Source: Undibacterium umbellatum
Lineage (GTDB): Bacteria > Pseudomonadota > Gammaproteobacteria > Burkholderiales > Burkholderiaceae_D
Reading direction: 5' to 3'
DNA length: 42,066 bases
Assembly (NCBI RefSeq): GCF_014284125.1
Contig: NZ_JACOFX010000028.1
Location: 1 to 42,066 of the forward strand
The number at the start of each line of letters is the position of its first letter. Position 1 is the first letter of the stretch. The translations under genes were made by a program, and so were the position numbers. The notes under the pieces are model-generated. The model saw only the letters and a program-made list of their open reading frames with translations, was not told the DNA's origin and ran no database searches. Below, piece by piece: positions 22,545 to 30,301 of the stretch.

Positions 22545-25127
22545 ATGTTCACCTGGCTTAAAAATAAACTTACCGGCAGCGATGCTAAACCCATAGCGTC
22601 TGCGCGTTCCGGTAGCGCAGCAGTAGCCTGGGTTCCGGCACCTGGCACGGTAGCCACGACTGAATACCAGAAGCAGGGAGATATTTTTTTAAATGCCGGT
22701 CGGCTACAAGAAGCTGCCCACTGTTATCGGCAATTGCTTATCCTCGACGACAGCAATGCGATAGCCCACCACCAACTGGGCGACATCCATATTGCACTCA
22801 AAGAGACGACTCAGGCAGAATCCTGCTACCGTCGCGCACTGAAAATCACGCCTGACGCTGGCGACACTCTGTATAGTCTGGGCCTGTTATTGGGGCAAAA
22901 AAACTATTTTACTGAAGCAGAGGCTTGTTACCGCAAAGCGCTGAAAACCATGCCGGATGATGCCAACGCTCACTATCATCTCAGCCTCAGCCTGCAGTCA
23001 CAGTCGCGCTGGCAAGAGTCAGAAGGCAGTTGCCGCAAGGCGCTGGATATCGCGCCTGATTTCAGTGAGGCGCACGCCCATCTGGCCGCTTTACTCCTGC
23101 AACTGAGTCGACCAGGCGAAGCGGAGGCCAGCTGTCGCAAGGCTCTCCGGTTAAATCCTGATTTGGCATCAGCACATTTTTCCCTTGGCATGCTGGCGCA
23201 TCAGCATGGCCGATTGGCAGATGCCGAGGCAGCTTATCGCCAGGCATTGGCCTTGCAAACTGGCCACCATGGCGCGCTGGATTATCTGTCGGCGCTGCTG
23301 CAAGGCCAGGGACGGTATGCAGAAACAGAAACCGCTTACCTGACTGCTGCCGCCAACAACCCTGGAGATGCCACGCCCTTATGCAAGCTGGCATCGATGC
23401 AAATGGATTTCGGCAAGCTGCAAGACGCCGAGCGTAATTTGCGAAAAGCCATCATCATTCAACCTGATTATGCAGATGCAATCGGTACCCTGGGTATATT
23501 GTTGATGAGTCTGGGGCAATTTCCAGCGGCAGAGGCGCGTTTCCAGCAAGTATTAAAGATTCGTCCGGATGATGCCGTGGTATTCGATAATCTTGGCGTG
23601 ATTGCCTACCAACAAAAACGTTTTGCTGATGCGGTCACCTACTTCAAACGAGCAACGGAACTGGCACCTGGCATGCTCAATGCCCATAATAATCTTGCCA
23701 GTGTTTATAAAAGATGGGGACGTCTGCAAGAAGCGGCTGACAGTTACCAGCAAGTGGTGCAGATGGATGCTGGCAACGCCAAAGCCTACGACAATCTGGC
23801 TATGGTTTATTCTGATCAGGGACGCCTGGATGAAGCTATCGCCTTGTTTCGCAAGGCGATGCAGTTGACTCCAGATGCGGCGGAGATCCATTCGCATCTC
23901 TTGTTTTCCCTGAACTACCATCCAGAACTCAGCAGTGCAGCCATATATGCTGAGTACGATGAGTATGACAAACGCTTCTGCCAAGCTTTGAAGAAAAAAT
24001 GGCGGGCGTTTTCCAATCAGCGTGATCCTGGCAAACGGTTGAAGATAGGCTATGTATCTCCCGACTTGTTCACCCATCCGGTGCGACATTTTCTCGAACC
24101 AGTACTAGCCCATCATGACAAGCGCGAATTTGAAGTTTATGTCTATTCCTATGCTCTGCCAGAATGGGAAGACGCTGTCACCAAGCGTTATCAATCATAT
24201 GTGGATCACTGGGTACAAACGCTGACTATGTCAGATGATGCTATGGGGGAGCGCATTCGTGCTGACGGCATCGACATCCTGATCGACCTGGCCGGTCATA
24301 CCGGCAACCACAGCCTGCAAGTATTTGCTGGCAAACCCGCACCAGTGTCTACCTCCTGGTTGGGTTTCGCCTACACCACGGGTATTAAGGCCATCGATTA
24401 CATGTTGATGGATAACACTTGTATGCCTGCAGGATGCGAGTCTCTTTTTGCAGAACAAGTCTGGCGTCTGGAAACTCCCGGTTATGCATTCCGCCCCGCG
24501 GAAAACATGGGGTCAGTAAGCCCCCTGCCCGCATTACAATGTGGCTATGTCAGCTTTGGCAGCCTGAGTCGCGCTATCCGTATCAACGATAAAGTCATCG
24601 CTGTTTGGGCTGGCATCCTGCATAGAGTAGAGGGTGCAAAACTGATTATCGACAGTATCAGTTTTGCCGAAGCCAGTATGCAAGAGGCCTTTATTCGCAA
24701 ATTTGAGGCTCATGGTGTATCTCGATCCCGACTGGAAATCGGTTTCCATACCCCTCCCTGGGACACCATCCGCAGGATCGACATAGGCCTGGATTGCTTC
24801 CCCCATAATTCAGGCACGACTTTGTTTGAATCTCTCTACATGGGGGTTCCCTATGTGACTCTGGCAGATCGACCAAGTATGGGCTTGCTGGGCAGTTCCA
24901 TACTGGAAGGCGCTGGCCACCCGGAATGGATAGCCAGAACTGAGCAGGAATACATAGACAAAGCTGTGGCGCTGGCCAGCGACTTAACAGGTCTCGCACA
25001 ATTGCGCATGGGCTTACGTGAGCAAACCAAGGCCAGTCCCCTGATGGATGAGTCAGGCTTTGCCCGCAAGATGGAAGCGGCCTATCGGGGTATGTGGAAA
25101 AAATGGTGCGAACAAAATCCTGAATGA
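22545..25127 (+). CDS. TPR protein with SPINDLY/O-GlcNAc-transferase-like C-terminus (GT41)
   Basis: An 860-residue soluble protein. Residues about 40-448 hold twelve 34-residue tetratricopeptide repeats (for example AIAHHQLGDIHIAL, ADAIGTLGILLMSL, AKAYDNLAMVYSDQ). The C-terminal part (about 460-860) is a family 41 glycosyltransferase: RLKIGYVSPDLFTHPVRHF, DILIDLAGHTGNHSLQVF, KPAPVSTSWLGFAYTTG, YVSFGSLSRAIRINDKVI and CFPHNSGTTLFESLYMGVP, which are the GT-B sugar-nucleotide-site segments seen in bacterial OGT-like proteins. The family transfers a sugar, usually GlcNAc, to Ser/Thr of proteins, and bacterial members may modify flagellins, adhesins or EF-P. No such target is adjacent. 108 bases after the histidine kinase, same strand. 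Confidence 0.88.
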   Translation: MFTWLKNKLTGSDAKPIASARSGSAAVAWVPAPGTVATTEYQKQGDIFLNAGRLQEAAHCYRQLLILDDSNAIAHHQLGDIHIALKETTQAESCYRRALKITPDAGDTLYSLGLLLGQKNYFTEAEACYRKALKTMPDDANAHYHLSLSLQSQSRWQESEGSCRKALDIAPDFSEAHAHLAALLLQLSRPGEAEASCRKALRLNPDLASAHFSLGMLAHQHGRLADAEAAYRQALALQTGHHGALDYLSALLQGQGRYAETETAYLTAAANNPGDATPLCKLASMQMDFGKLQDAERNLRKAIIIQPDYADAIGTLGILLMSLGQFPAAEARFQQVLKIRPDDAVVFDNLGVIAYQQKRFADAVTYFKRATELAPGMLNAHNNLASVYKRWGRLQEAADSYQQVVQMDAGNAKAYDNLAMVYSDQGRLDEAIALFRKAMQLTPDAAEIHSHLLFSLNYHPELSSAAIYAEYDEYDKRFCQALKKKWRAFSNQRDPGKRLKIGYVSPDLFTHPVRHFLEPVLAHHDKREFEVYVYSYALPEWEDAVTKRYQSYVDHWVQTLTMSDDAMGERIRADGIDILIDLAGHTGNHSLQVFAGKPAPVSTSWLGFAYTTGIKAIDYMLMDNTCMPAGCESLFAEQVWRLETPGYAFRPAENMGSVSPLPALQCGYVSFGSLSRAIRINDKVIAVWAGILHRVEGAKLIIDSISFAEASMQEAFIRKFEAHGVSRSRLEIGFHTPPWDTIRRIDIGLDCFPHNSGTTLFESLYMGVPYVTLADRPSMGLLGSSILEGAGHPEWIARTEQEYIDKAVALASDLTGLAQLRMGLREQTKASPLMDESGFARKMEAAYRGMWKKWCEQNPE

Positions 25128-25235
25128 CAACAAGTACTGCAACCTGGGCAAAATAAGGCATAGAATTATTTCGCCCTGCATGCTATCGCTTTGTTGCAGG
25201 CTGCTAGAATTAATGCATGCACATGAGCGTATGCT

Positions 25236-25799
25236 TCAGTTCTTTAATCGCGGCGTCACTGTCACCATGGCGCAATAATAGTAATTACCATCGCCAGTGA
25301 CCTTGGTTTTTTGCAAGGCGATGTACTCGTCTTCAGTTTCCCACAGCACATACTCAAGCTCGCTCTCATCCAGTATGGCGCCGCCATCGGCATAGGGAGT
25401 CCAGGTGTAGGAGTCGCCTTCTGAATCGCACAGCTCCTGATCTTCTTTCTCGTCGTTTGCAAAATCGCTATAGCTTGCCAAATCCCTGGGCCAAGGGGTC
25501 GCATCGACATCTACGGATTTCAAGTGAGACAATTTATCTTGCAAATACGCTTTTGCCGCTGCGTACACCTTTTTTATGGCTTCCTGATCCTCAAATTCAT
25601 CGATTTCTTCTTCTGACTGGTAATCATAATCTCCAGAAAAATAATCCAGGACCAGGACCTTGCGCTGAGGTGTGTCGCGAAAAAAATTCTTGTCCGATTC
25701 CCTGATGTAGTAAGCAATCTTCTCCCTGCTGATCTCGCTGGAATATGCTGCACCGATCAATGCCTGGAGTTGATCCAGATGTTGAAAAATTTGTTCCAT
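25236..25799 (-). CDS. acidic cytoplasmic protein of unknown function
   Basis: 187 residues starting at ATG 25799 with a strong GGAGAGG ribosome site; the longer frame to 25862 is hydrophobic without being a proper signal and is rejected. Very rich in Asp and Glu (SGDYDYQSEEEIDEFEDQEA; FANDEKEDQELCDSEGD), predicted pI low. The C-terminus is beta-rich (YVLWETEDEYIALQKTK; GNYYYCAMVTVT). No motif of a known enzyme. Divergent from the hydrolase at 26001. Acidic proteins of this type can be immunity or anti-toxin-like proteins, but nothing in the context supports it. Confidence 0.5.
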   Translation of the reverse strand: MEQIFQHLDQLQALIGAAYSSEISREKIAYYIRESDKNFFRDTPQRKVLVLDYFSGDYDYQSEEEIDEFEDQEAIKKVYAAAKAYLQDKLSHLKSVDVDATPWPRDLASYSDFANDEKEDQELCDSEGDSYTWTPYADGGAILDESELEYVLWETEDEYIALQKTKVTGDGNYYYCAMVTVTPRLKN

Positions 25800-26000
25800 T
25801 AATCCTCTCCAAATACAAGTGATGACAAAAACCCGAATTACTATGCACATACAAAAATTCAAGGGCTACAACATACTCATTTCAGAACAGCCTTGCAATG
25901 AAAAAATGCGGAAATTAAAACTATATATAGATTCCGCAAACATGCACGCAAATACCCGCCATAATGGGCGCAATATCTAAAAAAAATCAGTCCACTCCCC

Positions 26001-26834
26001 ATGCGCACCAAGTTAATCTCACTTCTTTTGTGTTTCTTTTTTTGTGATGGTATTGCTCATGCCTCCAGCGTGGAATACCAGGTAAAAACTATCGCCTACA
26101 AAAATCTGGTCGGCAAACTATATCTGCCTGCATCAGCGACAAAAGTGCCCGTTGTGATTGCCTTTGGTGGTTCGGATGGCGGCATGAATTTTGGCGAGGC
26201 CAACGGTGCCATGATAGCCCCGAATGGCATCGCAGTGCTCGCCCTGGCCTACTTCAAGGAAACAGGATTGCCTGAAAAACTGGACCATATACCTATGGAG
26301 TATTTCATCAGCGCCATTGACTATCTGGAAACAGAAACGGCAGTTGACCCGGCCAGGATCGGCGTCGTCAGTGGATCAAGAGGTTCGGAAGCCGCATTCT
26401 TGCTGGCAATACATGATGCCCGCATCAAGTCTGTGGCTGTGACCACACCCAGCAATGTTGTATGGAATGGTCCGACAGAAGCAGATGCCGCATGGACGTT
26501 CCAAGGAAAGAATATCCCCGGCTTGATCCTGCCTGATGGCGACAGGAAAACACAAGTCAGCCGCTTTTTAACTGCACTGGAAAATCAACAAAACCTGCAG
26601 ACAGTCCGCTTTGCACTTGAAAAAGTCAATGGCCCCATCTTATTGGTGTCTGCAGAAAATGACCAGATCTGGCCCAGCTTGCCCATGTCACAGGATATTC
26701 TCCGCTATCTGAATGAGCGCAAGTTCAAACACCCAGTAACACATAAGTCCTATCCAACCGGACATGGCTTTAGCAAAGAAAGTGCGCCAGAAATCAAGCA
26801 ATCCATCATCGATCATTTTTTGCGAACTTTATAA
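26001..26834 (+). CDS. exported alpha/beta hydrolase of the acyl-CoA thioesterase/BAAT C-terminal type
   Basis: A 277-residue protein with a signal peptide (cleavage near AHA-SS, residue 21). The mature part has an oxyanion-type VVIAFGGSDGGMNF (51-64), the nucleophile elbow VVSGSRGSEAAF with Ser126, an acid segment VSAENDQIWPS and catalytic His in YPTGHGFS. The elbow SxSxG with Gly-Ser-Glu next resembles the BAAT C-terminal domain (usual GxSKGxE), here with Ser in the first Gly position and Arg for Lys. Export suggests action on an extracellular ester or thioester rather than acyl-CoA. Poor ribosome site. No linked genes. Confidence 0.72.
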   Translation: MRTKLISLLLCFFFCDGIAHASSVEYQVKTIAYKNLVGKLYLPASATKVPVVIAFGGSDGGMNFGEANGAMIAPNGIAVLALAYFKETGLPEKLDHIPMEYFISAIDYLETETAVDPARIGVVSGSRGSEAAFLLAIHDARIKSVAVTTPSNVVWNGPTEADAAWTFQGKNIPGLILPDGDRKTQVSRFLTALENQQNLQTVRFALEKVNGPILLVSAENDQIWPSLPMSQDILRYLNERKFKHPVTHKSYPTGHGFSKESAPEIKQSIIDHFLRTL

Positions 26835-27086
26835 AAAATACAAAGGTCTGCTGATCAGGCATCGATTTAATCTTGGACATGGGGGAAATAGCTCCCTTAA
26901 CTACCGTACATCATCCAGCATGACCGCTGATCACCTGGCAATTGAGCCGAATGTGTTTGTTCAATATACTATTCGCATCGCGTTTTATGTTACATGAATC
27001 AACACGGACAAAATTGTGACAATGTATACCCCCACATTTGACAGACGCATTGCCATGGTATCGTCCGACTATTTAAGGAAACTCGT

Positions 27087-27650
27087 ATGCGCATACTCTC
27101 CCGACCACTCTGTTTAGCGATGATCGTCCTCAGTTCCCTGTTTTGCAGCGTTACTCAGGCAGCCGATGCTGGCGGTCAAATCCTGACCAGCGACGACAAA
27201 CGCGTCAAGTTCTGGGCAGCGAGCACCCCTGAAAAAACGGAAGAAAACCTGCCGGATCGCAAAGGCGCCCCCTTCAAACGCACCACCTACACCATGGATG
27301 CCGATGGCTGCATGATGATGCTGGGCATATTGGAATTTAACCGCAATGATCCGTCGGCGGCAGGTTATGAAATGGCCTATCTGAACACCATGCTCGACAA
27401 TTTGCGCAGAGGCTTTATTTCAAAGTTCTTACTGGATGCCGATGGTGGCTGGGTAGATATAGCCCTGGCGTCAGGCGACCTCAAAGGCAAGCAATTAAAG
27501 GGCAGACTGGAAGGCCAGGATTTCACATTGAAAGCCTATGTTGCCCCACATACCATTTATCTGCAACAGATAGGACATGCACCTTCGAACAAAAAAGCTG
27601 AAGAAATCGCAGATCGCTTTTTCAAATCCTTACTGATCGAAAAAGAATAA
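27087..27650 (+). CDS. exported protein of unknown function
   Basis: 187 residues with a clear signal peptide (cleavage near TQA-ADAG, residue 25). AAGGAA precedes the ATG by about six bases. Mature sequence: a beta-type N-terminal part (GGQILTSDDKRVKFWAAST), one cysteine in DADGCMMMLGI, a central helix (EMAYLNTMLDNLRRGFISKF) and a C-terminal helix (KKAEEIADRFFKSLLI). The overall pattern recalls small periplasmic proteins of about 150-190 residues found in Burkholderiales, but no family can be named. Alone, with a likely terminator at 27672. Confidence 0.5.
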   Translation: MRILSRPLCLAMIVLSSLFCSVTQAADAGGQILTSDDKRVKFWAASTPEKTEENLPDRKGAPFKRTTYTMDADGCMMMLGILEFNRNDPSAAGYEMAYLNTMLDNLRRGFISKFLLDADGGWVDIALASGDLKGKQLKGRLEGQDFTLKAYVAPHTIYLQQIGHAPSNKKAEEIADRFFKSLLIEKE

Positions 27651-27671
27651 AGTCACGCGAGACGTACAGTT

Positions 27672-27704
27672 AAGCCAGCCACATCATTGTGTGAACTGGC
27701 TTTT
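27672..27704 (+). terminator. intrinsic terminator candidate
   Basis: AAGCCAG (27672-27678) pairs with CTGGCTT (27696-27702) and is followed by TT; a smaller CACA/TGTG pairing lies inside the loop. It is 21 bases after the stop of the exported protein gene. Confidence 0.5.
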
Positions 27705-27908
27705 CACATTATCCACAGGCCACCGCTCGAAATCTACCTGTGAATATCTGGCGCCACACGTAAGCGCCGCTTCCATATTCCTGCCGTTTTTGCAAATACG
27801 TTTCATCTTCAGGGTATCATGTTGCTGAAGCAGTGTATGCTCAGTGACATCAGGGCGACCCCGCTCCCGCACAGTGCATCCGCGACCTATTCAACCTAAG
27901 GAAATACC

Positions 27909-28643
27909 ATGCAAAATTTTGAAGGCAATAAAGTTCCTCAAGTCGACTTCAAGCTCCACGAAAACAATCAGTGGGTGAACACCAATAGCGCAGAATTGTT
28001 CGATAACAAAACCGTCGTGGTTTTCTCATTGCCAGGTGCATTCACGCCTACCTGCTCGTCCACCCATCTGCCGCGCTATGAAGAACTGGCGGGCCTGTTT
28101 AAAGCACATGGTGTGGATAGTATTTTGTGTGTGTCAGTCAATGATGGTTTTGTCATGGAATCCTGGGCAAGAGACCAGGGGCTGACAGCAGTGCGCCCGA
28201 TCGCAGATGGCAATGGCAGCTTTACCGAAGGCATGGGCATGCTGGTTGATAAATCTGCGCTGGGGTTTGGCAAACGCTCATGGCGTTATTCAATGCTGGT
28301 CAAAAACGGCGTGGTCAGCAAGATGTTCATAGAACCAGATGTGGAAGGCGACCCTTTCCTGGTATCCGATGCTGACACCATGCTCGACTACATTGCACCA
28401 AAAGCGGCCAAGCCCGAACAAGTCGCTCTGTTCAGCAAAGTCGGTTGCCCATTTTGTGCAAAAGCGAAAGAAGAACTCGATGCTGCGGGTGTGAATTATC
28501 TGGAAATGCCTCTGGCAGACAATGTGCGTCAACGCCTGCTGTCAGCAGTTGCTGGCAAGGGTACTTCACCGCAACTGTTTGTCAATGGTGCCTTGATAGG
28601 TGATGGTACTGCCATCAGTGCATGGATTAAAACTCGTACCTAA
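27909..28643 (+). CDS. peroxiredoxin-glutaredoxin fusion protein
   Basis: Reduces peroxides using glutathione without a separate reductant protein. Residues about 3-162 are a Prx5-type peroxiredoxin with the peroxidatic Cys49 in PGAFTPTCSSTHLP. Residues about 172-244 are a glutaredoxin with CPFC (Cys180, Cys183), GTSPQLFVNG (cis-Pro) and GDGTAIS (glutathione site). Hybrids of this kind are known from Haemophilus and many proteobacteria. No signal peptide, so cytoplasmic. AAGGAAA lies six bases before ATG. It begins a stretch of the window rich in thiol-redox genes. Confidence 0.93.
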   Translation: MQNFEGNKVPQVDFKLHENNQWVNTNSAELFDNKTVVVFSLPGAFTPTCSSTHLPRYEELAGLFKAHGVDSILCVSVNDGFVMESWARDQGLTAVRPIADGNGSFTEGMGMLVDKSALGFGKRSWRYSMLVKNGVVSKMFIEPDVEGDPFLVSDADTMLDYIAPKAAKPEQVALFSKVGCPFCAKAKEELDAAGVNYLEMPLADNVRQRLLSAVAGKGTSPQLFVNGALIGDGTAISAWIKTRT

Positions 28644-28668
28644 ATTCTGTCATTAATACCATGACAGT

Positions 28669-28732
28669 GAGTTCGCCTTAGCCATCTGGCGAACTCCATA
28701 CACCTTCACTCTTGCTGGCTGAAGGTGTATGG
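28669..28732. terminator. two adjoining hairpins between convergent genes
   Basis: First stem GAGTTCGCC (28669-28677) with 28688-28696. Second stem CCATACACCTTCA (28696-28708) with 28720-28732 and an 11-base loop. They lie between the Prx-Grx stop (28643) and the stop of the convergent DsbA-like gene (28743). Each is flanked by T-rich sequence only on the right, so they could serve both strands. Confidence 0.6.
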
Positions 28733-28742
28733 TCTTACTTCT

Positions 28743-29390
28743 TCAAGCCTGCGCCGCAATCTGGCGCAGTGCCTGTTCAAATACCTCTGGCGGCTGCCCA
28801 CCAGAGATGAGATGGCGTTCATTGATGATGATAGCCGGTACTGAACTAATGCCATGCTGCTGATAAAAACGCTCTTGTTCGCGCACCTCGGCAGCATATG
28901 TGTCAGATGCCAGAATACGCGCAGCCTCTTCAGTATCAAGCCCCACCTCACCCGCCAGACGCACCAGTGCCTCGTGTGAAGCCGGGCTCTCACCCTTGCT
29001 GAAATACAGTTCAAACAACGCCACTTTCAAGGCATGCTGGCGACCTTGTAACTCAGCCCAGTGCAGCAGGCGGTGCGCATCAAAAGTATTGTAGATGCGG
29101 CTGCGTGCAGCCATATTGAATTCAAAACCCAGCTCTGCTCCACGCGCCCTTATCATTTCCCTGTTCCTGGCGGTTTGCTCAGCTGTTGCCCCATATTTTT
29201 CTGCCAGATGCTCTGCAATATCCTGACCTTCTGCCGGCATGTTGGGATTTAACTCAAATGGCTGGAAGTGCAGTTTGACATCAACGTCTTCGCCTATCTT
29301 GTCGATTGCCTGCTCCAGTGATTTCAGCCCTATGATGCACCAGGGGCAAGATACATCAGACACAAAATCTATCCTGATCTCTTTACTCAT
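28743..29390 (-). CDS. FrnE-like DsbA-family oxidoreductase
   Basis: 215 residues with a thioredoxin-like fold and helical insertion. Active site SCPWC with Cys15 and Cys18 in DFVSDVSCPWCIIGL; cis-proline in ISSVPAIIINERHLISGGQPP (near 190). This is the cytoplasmic FrnE group of DsbA-like proteins, which act as disulfide oxidoreductases or isomerases in stress tolerance. No signal peptide. It is convergent with the peroxiredoxin-glutaredoxin gene and divergent from the small exported protein at 29637, sharing a 246-base AT-rich intergenic region. Confidence 0.88.
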   Translation of the reverse strand: MSKEIRIDFVSDVSCPWCIIGLKSLEQAIDKIGEDVDVKLHFQPFELNPNMPAEGQDIAEHLAEKYGATAEQTARNREMIRARGAELGFEFNMAARSRIYNTFDAHRLLHWAELQGRQHALKVALFELYFSKGESPASHEALVRLAGEVGLDTEEAARILASDTYAAEVREQERFYQQHGISSVPAIIINERHLISGGQPPEVFEQALRQIAAQA

Positions 29391-29636
29391 TTTCTACCTC
29401 TTTCCGCCACCCGCCTGCGCGCCGCAGCTATCAAATGTCTGGCAGCTCAAGTACCAGTATGAGATCACATATGTGCGCATTTATTGTCAATTCAAGGTCA
29501 GCGGCAAGCTGATATCTGGAAAGAATGCGCGTGGACCAAACCTTATTATTATGAAAATATATTTTTATTTTATATTGACAATATATTACCAATATAATTA
29601 ATATTGCATCCCCATCAACTAATAAAGGAGACGATA
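29391..29636 (+). promoter_or_regulatory. AT-rich divergent promoter region of the twin-CX3C gene
   Basis: The 90 bases before the small gene are strongly AT-rich. A perfect TTGACA (29575-29580) and a perfect TATAAT (29593-29598) are present but only 12 bases apart, too close for a standard sigma-70 promoter. With a 17-base spacer the -10 would be TTAATA at 29598-29603, a weak match. AAAGGAG (29624-29630) is the ribosome site. Confidence 0.35.
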
Positions 29637-29807
29637 ATGTTGCGCAAATCTATCCTTATGTTTGTTTTTTTAGCCTGTTTTTCTTCCGCTTACGCGGGGA
29701 AAGACAAGGAAGAAATTTCCCCTCAGATGAAATGTATTGCCGCATGTGTTAAAGCAAATGGATGGGAATTTGTAAATCTGTGTGTAGATTACTGTACCTC
29801 TTTGTAA
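29637..29807 (+). CDS. small exported twin-CX3C protein
   Basis: 56 residues: signal peptide MLRKSILMFVFLACFSSAYA, cleavage before GKDKEE, then a mature peptide of about 36 residues ending in two CX3C pairs, Cys33-IAA-Cys37, eleven residues (VKANGWEFVNL), Cys49-VDY-Cys53. This C-x3-C-x11-C-x3-C spacing would suit a disulfide-linked helical hairpin, as in small Tim proteins. The start at 29637 has a good AAAGGAG site; upstream in-frame codons are not preceded by one. It has its own terminator (29821-29858). Role unknown: a secreted peptide, a metal- or redox-binding protein, or a substrate of the neighbouring thiol enzymes. No homologous family recalled. Confidence 0.6.
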   Translation: MLRKSILMFVFLACFSSAYAGKDKEEISPQMKCIAACVKANGWEFVNLCVDYCTSL

Positions 29808-29820
29808 AATTTGTGCATGA

Positions 29821-29858
29821 CTTGATCATGGAAGTTAATTTCCATGATCAAGCTAATC
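29821..29858 (+). terminator. strong intrinsic terminator after the small twin-CX3C gene
   Basis: CTTGATCATGGAA (29821-29833) pairs perfectly with 29840-29852 around a 6-base loop, followed by the T-rich CTAATCTTTTC. It lies 13 bases past the stop of the small gene. An ATG inside the right arm (29844) is therefore unlikely to be the start of the next gene. Confidence 0.75.
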
Positions 29859-29918
29859 TTTTCGTTAGATCTATTGTTCGGTTTTCTTGCAGAAATTAAT
29901 TTGCACTACGAGATAAAA

Positions 29919-30215
29919 ATGAAAAAACCTCTACTAATAATCATCGTATCAGCAGTATTTGCGACAGTAGGTGCTTATGCCCAAGAACGAAGAGTGAGTA
30001 CGCGTAGCGAATGCACACAACGTTGCAATGCAAGCTTGCCTGTCGATGTCCCAAAATATAGTGAACAACTAAGGAAGGTTCGCGCTGAAAAGGAAAAAGA
30101 AACCGATCCTAAAAAACTGCAAGAGCTGGAAAGAAAAGAAAAAGAAGAAACTGAAAAAATGTACGACAAGGTTGAGCAAGTTTGTCGAGACATTTGCCAA
30201 TACAACCCTGACTAA
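29919..30215 (+). CDS. small exported twin-CX3C protein with charged coiled coil
   Basis: 98 residues from ATG 29919: signal peptide MKKPLLIIIVSAVFATVGAYA, cleavage before QERR. The mature part has CX3C pairs near both ends (Cys32-TQR-Cys36 and Cys89-RDI-Cys93) bracketing about 52 residues dominated by Lys and Glu (KVRAEKEKETDPKKLQELER), a likely coiled coil or helical hairpin whose ends the disulfides could staple. The frame extends upstream to 29844 but that start lies in the terminator hairpin. Its ribosome site is weak. It precedes the TonB-dependent receptor by 86 bases, same strand. No family recognised. Confidence 0.55.
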   Translation: MKKPLLIIIVSAVFATVGAYAQERRVSTRSECTQRCNASLPVDVPKYSEQLRKVRAEKEKETDPKKLQELERKEKEETEKMYDKVEQVCRDICQYNPD

Positions 30216-30301
30216 TAATCTGGTAACTGGCTAGTCTATTTTAGCCTTACTCACAATAGATACTTTCCTCGTTCGGTGAAATACTGCTCACACCCAAATC
30301 A

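Noticed and set aside
29575..29598. Perfect TTGACA and TATAAT pair before the small CX3C gene
   Set aside because: Only 12 bases apart, so not a standard sigma-70 promoter; kept only as AT-rich promoter context.
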